Assembly: GCF_000657795.2 (NCBI RefSeq)
Contig: NZ_JHEP02000006.1
Span: forward strand, 62,001 to 126,000
Length of the DNA: 64,000 nucleotides
Origin: Bordetella pseudohinzii
Lineage (GTDB): Bacteria > Pseudomonadota > Gammaproteobacteria > Burkholderiales > Burkholderiaceae_B
Direction: 5' to 3'
The position numbers and the translations under genes are program-made. The notes under the pieces were generated by a model. The model did no database searches, had not been told where the DNA came from, and saw nothing but the letters and a program-made list of their open reading frames with translations. Of this stretch, positions 57,539 to 64,000 are shown piece after piece. The stretch's first letter is position 1. Every line of letters begins with the position of its first letter.

Positions 57539-57564
57539 GTTTAGAGAAGAGGAGAAGAGACAAG

Positions 57565-58017
57565 ATGGATAAAACCGATATCGCCATCCTGCGCGCGCTG
57601 CAGGAGGACGGCCGCGCCTCGGCCCAACAGTTGTCCGAACAGGTGGGGCTGTCGCCCGCGCCGGTGTGGCGGCGGGTCAAGGCGCTGGAGTCGGCCGGCG
57701 TGATCCAGGGTTATAGCGCCCAGGTCGATCGCAGCAAGGTGGGGCTGGGCGGCTGCATGTTCGCGCAGATCAGCCTGGAGCGGCATTCGGCCGAGACCGT
57801 GGCCAATTTCGAGCGCTCGGTGCGCGACGCGCCCGAGATTCTGGAGTGCTATTCGGTGACGGGTGATTCGGATTTCTTGCTCAAGATCCTGGTCGAGAGC
57901 CCCGAGGAGTACGACCGCTTTCTGCATCGTTTTCTGTTCAACCTGCCCGGCATCCGCCAGACGCGCAGCATCGTGGCGCTGCGCGAGATCAAGCACGAGG
58001 TCCGGCTGCCGCTCTAG
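57565..58017 (+). CDS. Lrp/AsnC-family transcriptional regulator
   Basis: 150 residues. N-terminal helix-turn-helix (DKTDIAILRALQEDGRASAQQLSEQVGLSPAPVWRRVKALE; about 2-50), then the RAM domain (CYSVTGDSDFLLKILVESPEEYDRFL). Probably senses an amino acid and controls the divergent indolepyruvate oxidoreductase, as is usual for such pairs. Preceded by GAAGAGGAGAAGAG as RBS. Confidence 0.92.
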   Translation: MDKTDIAILRALQEDGRASAQQLSEQVGLSPAPVWRRVKALESAGVIQGYSAQVDRSKVGLGGCMFAQISLERHSAETVANFERSVRDAPEILECYSVTGDSDFLLKILVESPEEYDRFLHRFLFNLPGIRQTRSIVALREIKHEVRLPL

Positions 58018-58029
58018 CGCCCGGCCGGC

Positions 58030-58043
58030 CTCTATATATAGAG
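58030..58043. repeat. 14-bp perfect AT palindrome
   Basis: CTCTATATATAGAG lies 13 bases after the Lrp-like stop in a 216-base gap. Purely symmetric, with C/G-rich flanks CC...AGG. It could be a protein-binding site or the base of a short hairpin; it has no T-run on either strand. The rest of the gap (to 58233) shows no gene, though a Shine-Dalgarno TGAGGAAG lies before the lipoprotein start. Confidence 0.6.
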
Positions 58044-58233
58044 AGGGTGCTTTCAGAAACAGCTGTAACGCCCCGGCTTGCCGTTGTTTTGCGACCATGA
58101 GTGTTGCGCAAATGCACTAGCCCGCGCCTGCGCATTGCATTGTGCCCGGCCGCTCTTTAGAGTGCCTGCAGTCGCCGCCGGAGCATGGAAATGCGCGCGC
58201 GACGGATCCTGCTGGGGAGTTCCTGAGGAAGTC

Positions 58234-58752
58234 ATGATGTATTCGTATGTGTCGTTCGCGCGCGCCGTTTGCGGCGGCCTGATCGTGGGGGCGGCGCTGG
58301 CTGGTTGCGCCGCCAAGAAGGGCACCGGCGCCGAGGCGCCGGCTCAATCCGCCGCGCCCAAGCCGGTGGCGTGCACCCCGGCCGGGGCCGACAGCCCCAT
58401 GGTGGGGACCTGGTATTCGGTATCGCGTCCGCGCGGCTTTGCCGGCGATCTCCAGACGCTGACCGTGCTGTCGGCCGACGGCAGCATGACGTATGAAACC
58501 CAGCTCAAGGTCGGCAAGCGCATCCGCCCGGCGCTGCGCGAAAGCGGCTGTTGGAACGTGGCCAATGGCGTCTACACCCAGCGCACCACCAAATCCAATG
58601 GCGAACCGGTCGATGCCGAGGATCCCATCTATCAAACGCGCTACCAGGTGCAAAGCGTGGACCGCTCGCGCCTGGTGCTGCGCGAACTGAAGCCCGACGG
58701 CCAGCAGCTCACCGCGCGCCGCATGCAGCCGGGTTACCGCATGCCCAACTAA
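58234..58752 (+). CDS. Small lipoprotein of unknown function
   Basis: 172 residues with a lipobox: AALAGC gives the lipidated Cys near residue 25. The mature part is a single small domain with Cys in VACTPAG and SGCWNVANG. It looks lipocalin/META-like by layout (MVGTWYSVSRPRGFAGDLQTLTV, SADGSMTYETQ) but I do not recognise a family. Start at 58234 (MMYS) or 58237. Encoded alone between the Lrp-like gene and an MFS gene. Probably outer-membrane. Confidence 0.78.
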   Translation: MMYSYVSFARAVCGGLIVGAALAGCAAKKGTGAEAPAQSAAPKPVACTPAGADSPMVGTWYSVSRPRGFAGDLQTLTVLSADGSMTYETQLKVGKRIRPALRESGCWNVANGVYTQRTTKSNGEPVDAEDPIYQTRYQVQSVDRSRLVLRELKPDGQQLTARRMQPGYRMPN

Positions 58753-58834
58753 GGCCTGCCAGGGCCGCGGGCGCGGGGTCGCCAGGGGCCGGCGCTTGGA
58801 GTAAGGTTGCGGACTTTCTCCCAGTCTCGCCGCC

Positions 58835-60025
58835 ATGACCACCGCCTATTCCGAGGGTCGAGCCATCGCCCTGCTGGCGCTGGCCGCTTTTGCCAGCGCC
58901 AGCGCCTTTCGCATTTGCGATCCCATGCTGCCCCAGTTGGCGCAGGAGTTTTCCACCACCACCGGGCAGGCCGGCCACGCGGTCACCGCCTTTGCCGTGG
59001 CCTATGGCCTGTTGCAGATGTTCTTCGGCCCGGTGGGCGACCGCTACGGCAAGTACCGGGTGATCTGCCTGGCGACCTTTGCCTGCGCCATCGGCAGCGC
59101 CGGCGCGGCCATGGCCGACAGCCTGGACATGCTGGTCATCTGCCGCATGCTCTCCGGCGCGGCGGGGGCGGGCATCGTGCCCTTGTCCATGGCCTGGATC
59201 GGCGACAACGTGCCGTATGAGCGCCGCCAGGCCACGCTGGCGCGTTTCCTGACCGGCACCATCCTGGGCATGGCGGCCGGCAGCCTGGCCGGCGGCCTGT
59301 TCGCCGACACCATAGGCTGGCGTTCGGCCTTCCTGGTGCTGGTGGGCGGCTATCTCGTGGTCGGCCTCTTGCTGTGGGCCGAGCTGCGGCGGCAGCAGGC
59401 GCTGGGCCTGGCCGGACAGGGACGCGCGGGCGGGCAGGGTTTCCTGGCGCAGGCGCGGCGCGTCTGGGGCGTGCGCTGGGCGCGCGTGGTCCTGGCGACG
59501 GTGTTCATCGAGGGCCTGCTGGTCTTCGGCACGCTGGCGTTCGCGCCGGCCTATCTGCATGCCCGCTTCGATGTTTCGCTGACGATGGCCGGCGCCCTGG
59601 TGGCGCTCTATGCGGTCGGCGGGATGATGTACACCTTCGTGGCCGGCGCCGTGCTGCGCCGCCTGGGCGAGCGCGGCCTGGCCTTGGCCGGCGGCCTGGT
59701 GCTGTGCCTGGCTTTCCTGGTCTACCTGCTGGGCCCGGCCTGGGGCTGGGCCGTCCTGGCCAGCGCGCTGGCCGGCTTCGGCTACTACCTGCTGCACGCC
59801 ACCTTGCAGACCAATGCCACCCAGATGGTGCCCGATGCGCGCGGCACGGCGGTGGCCTGGTTCGCGTCCTGCCTCTTCATGGGGCAGGCGGCCGGCGTGG
59901 CGCTGGCTGGCGTCATGGTCGACGCGGTGGGGGCGCAGGCCCTGTTCGCCTCGGCGGCGCTGGGCCTGCCCCTGCTGGGCCTGTGTTTCGCCCGGGCCCT
60001 GGCCCGGCGGCCGGCGGCCGCCTGA
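58835..60025 (+). CDS. Major facilitator superfamily transporter
   Basis: 396 residues with about twelve membrane segments. Signature loop GPVGDRYGKYRVI between helices 2 and 3, and GTILGMAAGSLAGGLFADTIGWR in helix 5-6 region, as in DHA1 drug/proton antiporters. Substrate unknown. Convergent with gltX (18-base gap). Confidence 0.9.
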   Translation: MTTAYSEGRAIALLALAAFASASAFRICDPMLPQLAQEFSTTTGQAGHAVTAFAVAYGLLQMFFGPVGDRYGKYRVICLATFACAIGSAGAAMADSLDMLVICRMLSGAAGAGIVPLSMAWIGDNVPYERRQATLARFLTGTILGMAAGSLAGGLFADTIGWRSAFLVLVGGYLVVGLLLWAELRRQQALGLAGQGRAGGQGFLAQARRVWGVRWARVVLATVFIEGLLVFGTLAFAPAYLHARFDVSLTMAGALVALYAVGGMMYTFVAGAVLRRLGERGLALAGGLVLCLAFLVYLLGPAWGWAVLASALAGFGYYLLHATLQTNATQMVPDARGTAVAWFASCLFMGQAAGVALAGVMVDAVGAQALFASAALGLPLLGLCFARALARRPAAA

Positions 60026-60043
60026 GTGCGGAGCCGGCCGGGA

Positions 60044-61450
60044 TCAGGCCGGCAGCTTGGCCAGGCGTTCGAGCACGGCGTCCTTGCCCAGCAGCGCCAG
60101 CACCGCGTCCACGGCCGGCGTCTGGGCGCGGCCGGCGACGGCCACGCGCAGCGGGATGGCCAGCTGCGGCATCTTCAGGCCGCGTTCGGCCAGTTGCGCC
60201 TTGATCAGGGCCGAGAGGGCCTCGCGCGTCCATTCGGTGCCGGCGGCGGCGGCGGCAAAGCCGGCCAGCGCCTCGCGGGCGGCCGGCGTCAGGTGCTGGG
60301 CGACCAGTTCGGCCGGCGCCGGCTGGAAGGGGCCGCAGAACAGCATGGCGTCATCGGCCAGCTGCTCCAGGGTTTCGGCGCGGTCCTTGAACAGGCCGAT
60401 GATCTCGGGCAGGTCGGCGCGCGAGGCGTCGCCGCCGCGCTTGGCGATGCGGGGCGCCACGCGGCGCGCCAGCTCGGCGTTGTCCATGCCCTTGATGTGG
60501 TGGGCGTTGACCCAGTTCAGCTTCTTGGGGTCCCACTGGGAGGGCGACTTGGACAGGTGGCGGGTGTCGAACCATTCGACGAATTCCTCGCGGCCAAACA
60601 GCTCGGCGTCGCCGTGGCTCCAGCCCAGGCGCGCCAGGTAGTTGACCATGGCCTCGGGCAGATAGCCCTGGTCGTCGTAGTCCATGACATTGACCGCGCC
60701 ATGGCGCTTGGACAGCTTCAGGCCGTCGGGGCCGAGAATCATGGGCACGTGGCCGTATTGGGGCACCTCGGCGCCCAGCGCCTTGAGGATGTTGATCTGG
60801 CGCGGCGTGTTGTTGACGTGGTCGTCGCCCCGGATCACGTGGGTCATGCCCATGTCCCAGTCGTCGACCACCACGCAGAAGTTATAGGTGGGGGTGCCGT
60901 CGGGACGGGCGATGATCAGGTCGTCGAGTTCGCTGTTGTCGAAGCTGACCGGGCCCTTGACCATGTCGTCCCAGGCCGTCACGCCGCTTTGCGGATTCTT
61001 GAAGCGGATCACCGGCTTGCGGCCTTCGGGGATGGGGGGCAGCACCTTGCCGGGCTCGGGGCGCCAGGTGCCGTCATAGCGGGGCTTTTCGCCCTTGGCG
61101 CGCGCGGCCTCGCGCATGGCCTCGACTTCTTCGGGGGTGCTGTAGCAGTGATAGGCGGTGCCGGCGGCCAGCATGTCCTTCAGGACCTCGGCGTAGCGGT
61201 CCAGGCGCTTCATTTGGTAGAAGGGGCCTTCGTCGGGCTGCATGCCCAGCCACTCCATGCTGTCGAGGATGGCCTGCACGGCCGCATCGGTCGAGCGCTC
61301 CACGTCGGTGTCTTCGATGCGCAGCACGAACACACCCTTGTTGTGGCGGGCGAAAGCCCAGGAGAAGAGCGCGGTGCGCGCGCCGCCCAGGTGCAGAAAG
61401 CCGGTGGGCGAGGGGGCGAAGCGGGTACGGACGGGTTTTGCGGAAGTCAT
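60044..61450 (-). CDS. gltX: Glutamyl-tRNA synthetase
   Basis: 468 residues, class I synthetase. The HIGH-equivalent lies in [15 protein letters not shown] (HLGG from residue 20); the KMSKS-equivalent is [31 protein letters not shown] and the C-terminal helical anticodon domain follow. Charges tRNA-Glu. Divergent from the Pat-like gene. No zinc-binding insertion Cys cluster is obvious. Confidence 0.97.
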   Translation of the reverse strand: MTSAKPVRTRFAPSPTGFLHLGGARTALFSWAFARHNKGVFVLRIEDTDVERSTDAAVQAILDSMEWLGMQPDEGPFYQMKRLDRYAEVLKDMLAAGTAYHCYSTPEEVEAMREAARAKGEKPRYDGTWRPEPGKVLPPIPEGRKPVIRFKNPQSGVTAWDDMVKGPVSFDNSELDDLIIARPDGTPTYNFCVVVDDWDMGMTHVIRGDDHVNNTPRQINILKALGAEVPQYGHVPMILGPDGLKLSKRHGAVNVMDYDDQGYLPEAMVNYLARLGWSHGDAELFGREEFVEWFDTRHLSKSPSQWDPKKLNWVNAHHIKGMDNAELARRVAPRIAKRGGDASRADLPEIIGLFKDRAETLEQLADDAMLFCGPFQPAPAELVAQHLTPAAREALAGFAAAAAGTEWTREALSALIKAQLAERGLKMPQLAIPLRVAVAGRAQTPAVDAVLALLGKDAVLERLAKLPA

Positions 61451-61583
61451 AGGCCGGTATTGGCGCCGCGTTGGCCGCGGCGGCCCTCCATGAAAAGTGG
61501 CGCGTGCTGCGCGCTGGCCGCCATGGATGGCGGGCAGGTTGTATTGTTACGATGACAGCATTTTAGAATAGTGCCAAATCCCG

Positions 61584-64000
61584 ATGCTCCGACACGTGCT
61601 TGCACCGCTTTTCGAGCCCCGGTCCTTGCTGATCGTGGCCGATCGGACTCTCCCCGCCGCTTCGGTGCTGCCGGGGGCCCTGCGCTCTCGGACCACCATG
61701 ATAGACAGCCCGCCGGGCCAGGCGCCGGAGCTGCCCGAGCGCTGCAACGGTCTGGAAGACGGCGAGCGGGTGGATCTGGCCCTGGTGTGCGTGTCCCCGG
61801 CCGTGCTGCCCGAGACGCTGCGCCGCCTGGCCCGCCTGGCGCCGCGCGGGCTCATCCTGCTGCCCCACGAACTGCCCGATCCCTACCCCCGGGGCACCCT
61901 GGCCCTGTGCGAGGCCTGGGCGCGCGAGCATCATTGCCAGCTGCTGGGGCCGCGCTCCTTTGGCGCGCAGCGCCCGCATGCCGGGCTCAATCTCAGCCAG
62001 CATCCGACGCTGGCCCGCGCCGGGCGCGTGGCCCTGGTGGCGCAGTCGCGCTCCATCATGGCGGCCGTGATGGACTGGGCCGAGGATGTGCACATCGGCT
62101 TCTCCCTGGCGGTGTCGCTGGGCGACGAGGCCGTGGTGGGCCTGTCCGAGGTGCTGGACTTTCTCGCCAGCGATCCGCGCACCGACAGCATCGTGCTCTA
62201 CCTGGAAAACATCGGGCCGGCTCGCGAGTTCATGAGCGCCCTGCGCGCGGCGGCCAGCGTCAAGCCGGTCATTGTGCTCAAGGCCGGGCGCGGCGAGCCC
62301 GGCGGCGCCGACGCGGTCTTCGATGCCGCCTTGCGCCGGGCGGGGGCGGTGCGCGTGCGTTACTTCGTGCAGCTCTTCTCGGCGGTCAAGGTGCTGGGTT
62401 ATGCCCGGCGTCCGCGAGGCCGCCGCGTGGCGCTGCTGTCCAATGGCAGCGGGCCGCCGCAGCTCGCCCTCGATCTGATCGGCCCGGAGGCGGCCGTGCT
62501 CAAGGCCGAACTGTCGCCGGCCACGCAGCGCACGCTGGCCGGCCTGCTGGAGCCCGACGCCCCGGCCGGCAATCCGGTCATCACCTATCCGCCGCTCACC
62601 CCCGAGCGCCTGCAGCAATTGCTGGACTGCCTGATCGATGACACGGGCGTGGACGGGGTGCTGGTGCTGCTGGCGCCCGACGCGCTGGCCGATATGCCGG
62701 CCGTGGCGCGCCAGCTGGCGCAGTTCGCGCCCAAGGCGCGCAAGCCGGTGGTCAGCTGTTTCATGGGCGATGCCGGCATGCGGCCGCTGCGGCGCATGCT
62801 CGATGACGCCGGCACCCCGGCCTTTCGCACGCCCGAGTCCGCCGCCGACGCCTTCGGCGTGCTGGCCACCCACTATTACAACCAGCAGCTGCTTCTGCAG
62901 ACTCAGCCGCCCGAGCCGCCTGGCCGCCTGCCCGACATGGCGGCCGCGCGCGCCGTGATCGCCGCCGCCCGCGAGGCGGGCCGGCTTGAGCTGACCCCGG
63001 CGGAGTGCCGCGCGCTGCTGGATGCGTTTCATGTGCCGCTGCGCGACGGCCCCCTGGACGTGCGTCCGGTCGAGCCCGAATCGCGGCCCATGGCCATCCG
63101 CGTGCGCACGGACGCCAAGTTCGGTCCGGTGATCCGCTTCGGCGCGGGCGGCCCCGATGCCTTGCTGTCGGTGGCCGAGCGCGGCATGGACCTGCCGCCC
63201 CTGAATAACTTCCTCGCCCGCCAGCTGATCGAGCGCAGCCGCATCTGGCGCCGGGTGCTGGCGCCGCAGGTCAGCAATGCCGCCACCGAGGCCTTGCAGC
63301 ATGCCCTGGTGCAGGTCTCCGAACTGGTTTCCGAGATGCCGGACATCCAGTCGCTGGACATCGATCCGCTCTATGCCGGCGAAAGCCGGCTGCGCGCCGG
63401 CGGGCTGCGCATGACGCTGACCGAGACCCCGGCCTGCGCCTCGCCGCAGACCTCGGGCTATCCGCATATGGCCATCCATCCCTATCCGGCGCGCCTGGTG
63501 CAGATGCGCCGCTTCGAGGATGGCACGCCCTGGGTGATCCGCCCCATCCGTCCCGAGGATGGCGAGCCCTTGCAGGAATTCATCCGCGGCTTGTCGGAGC
63601 GCTCGCGCTATATGCGCTTCGTGTCCATGATGCGCGAGCTGACGCCGCGCATGGTGGCCCGCTACACCCAGGTGGACTATCACCGCGAGCTGGCGCTGGT
63701 GGCGGCCACCCAGCTTCCCAATCCCGCCAACCGGGGGCATCCGCGCGAGGTCATCATCGGTTTCGCGCACTATCTGCGCAATCCGGATGGGCGCGGCGCG
63801 GAGTACGCCCTGGTGATCGGCGATGACTGGCAGCGCCGGCGCCTGGGCGGCCAGCTCATGAGCGCGCTTATCGCCGAGGCGCGCGAACAGGGGCTGGAGT
63901 ACATCGATGGCCTGGTGCTCTCGACCAACCGGCCCATGCTCACGCTCATGACGCGGCTGGGCTTCACCAACGATCCCGACCCGGAGGATCCGACCATGCG
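61584..64000 (+). CDS. Pat-like fusion: NDP-forming acyl-CoA synthetase-like plus GNAT acetyltransferase (partial)
   Basis: 805 codons in the window, cut at the right edge. N-terminal CoA-binding and succinyl-CoA-ligase-like domains, an ATP-grasp-like middle part (about 445-600), then a GNAT domain from about 635 (VIRPIRPEDGEPLQEFIRGLSERSRYMRF; acetyl-CoA loop DDWQRRRLGGQLM). The same order is found in the protein lysine acetyltransferase Pat/YfiQ (about 890 residues). The catalytic-His segment SHTGxLAG of active synthetases is missing: KAGRGEPGGADAVFDAALRRAG runs straight on. The SQSG loop reads SQSRSIMA. So it is likely a regulatory acetyltransferase rather than a synthetase. The ATG at 61584 is the earliest ATG in this frame. 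Confidence 0.85.
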   Translation, partial: MLRHVLAPLFEPRSLLIVADRTLPAASVLPGALRSRTTMIDSPPGQAPELPERCNGLEDGERVDLALVCVSPAVLPETLRRLARLAPRGLILLPHELPDPYPRGTLALCEAWAREHHCQLLGPRSFGAQRPHAGLNLSQHPTLARAGRVALVAQSRSIMAAVMDWAEDVHIGFSLAVSLGDEAVVGLSEVLDFLASDPRTDSIVLYLENIGPAREFMSALRAAASVKPVIVLKAGRGEPGGADAVFDAALRRAGAVRVRYFVQLFSAVKVLGYARRPRGRRVALLSNGSGPPQLALDLIGPEAAVLKAELSPATQRTLAGLLEPDAPAGNPVITYPPLTPERLQQLLDCLIDDTGVDGVLVLLAPDALADMPAVARQLAQFAPKARKPVVSCFMGDAGMRPLRRMLDDAGTPAFRTPESAADAFGVLATHYYNQQLLLQTQPPEPPGRLPDMAAARAVIAAAREAGRLELTPAECRALLDAFHVPLRDGPLDVRPVEPESRPMAIRVRTDAKFGPVIRFGAGGPDALLSVAERGMDLPPLNNFLARQLIERSRIWRRVLAPQVSNAATEALQHALVQVSELVSEMPDIQSLDIDPLYAGESRLRAGGLRMTLTETPACASPQTSGYPHMAIHPYPARLVQMRRFEDGTPWVIRPIRPEDGEPLQEFIRGLSERSRYMRFVSMMRELTPRMVARYTQVDYHRELALVAATQLPNPANRGHPREVIIGFAHYLRNPDGRGAEYALVIGDDWQRRRLGGQLMSALIAEAREQGLEYIDGLVLSTNRPMLTLMTRLGFTNDPDPEDPTM

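Noticed and set aside
61563-63770. Long minus-strand frame opposite the Pat-like gene, and a 356-codon plus-strand frame at 61571-62641
   Set aside because: The frame starting at 61584 gives coherent CoA-binding and GNAT domains to the window edge; the other two give low-complexity Arg/Ala-rich shadows.

Overview
The window is 64 kb of GC-rich, densely coding bacterial chromosome. Gene content and order point to a beta-proteobacterium of the Alcaligenaceae, close to Bordetella/Achromobacter. The pointers are a lysine/alanine-rich histone H1-like protein of the Bordetella type, a Gram-negative dlt (dra-like) D-alanylation operon, and familiar neighbourhoods such as yqgE-ruvX-pyrBC-plsC, thiD-thiE-hemL and accBC-prmA. 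The species cannot be fixed from the sequence. I see no rRNA, tRNA, CRISPR array, insertion sequence or prophage.

Left part (1-19.5 kb): after the start of argJ and an unknown membrane protein comes what looks like a complete aerobic CoA-dependent 2-aminobenzoate (anthranilate) pathway. It comprises a MarR regulator and an arylformamidase-like hydrolase on the minus strand, then divergently a branched-chain-type ABC importer (binding protein, two permeases, two ATPases). Further on are a fused FAD-monooxygenase/old-yellow-enzyme protein, an SDR, a crotonase, an acyl-CoA dehydrogenase, a 2-aminobenzoate-CoA ligase, a hot-dog thioesterase and a RidA protein. Both promoters carry a near-identical 20-bp imperfect palindrome that fits a MarR operator. 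The uptake and catabolic blocks are separated by a self-contained siaABCD signalling operon (phosphatase, kinase, anti-anti-sigma-like protein, diguanylate cyclase).

Middle (19.5-43.6 kb): housekeeping genes. fapA-like DUF342; thiD-thiE-hemL; rubredoxin; yqgE-ruvX followed by shortened pyrB- and pyrC-like genes that lack catalytic motifs; plsC; then a long minus-strand run mpl-yqiA-RNase II-tonB-aroE-mtgA-lptG-apaH. On the plus strand follow tlpA-aroQ-accB-accC, prmA, a zinc-ribbon membrane protein, a PfkB kinase and a glycine-zipper lipoprotein.

Right part (43.7-64 kb): a five-gene dlt operon in the order C-D-X-B-A, including a 41-residue DltX-like microprotein; yggT; the histone-like gene; a palindrome-rich intergenic element; nrdA-nrdB for class Ia ribonucleotide reductase behind paired NrdR boxes; an indolepyruvate oxidoreductase with a divergent Lrp/AsnC regulator; a small lipoprotein; an MFS transporter; gltX; and the start of a large Pat-like fusion of a degenerate NDP-forming acyl-CoA synthetase with a GNAT acetyltransferase, running off the right end.
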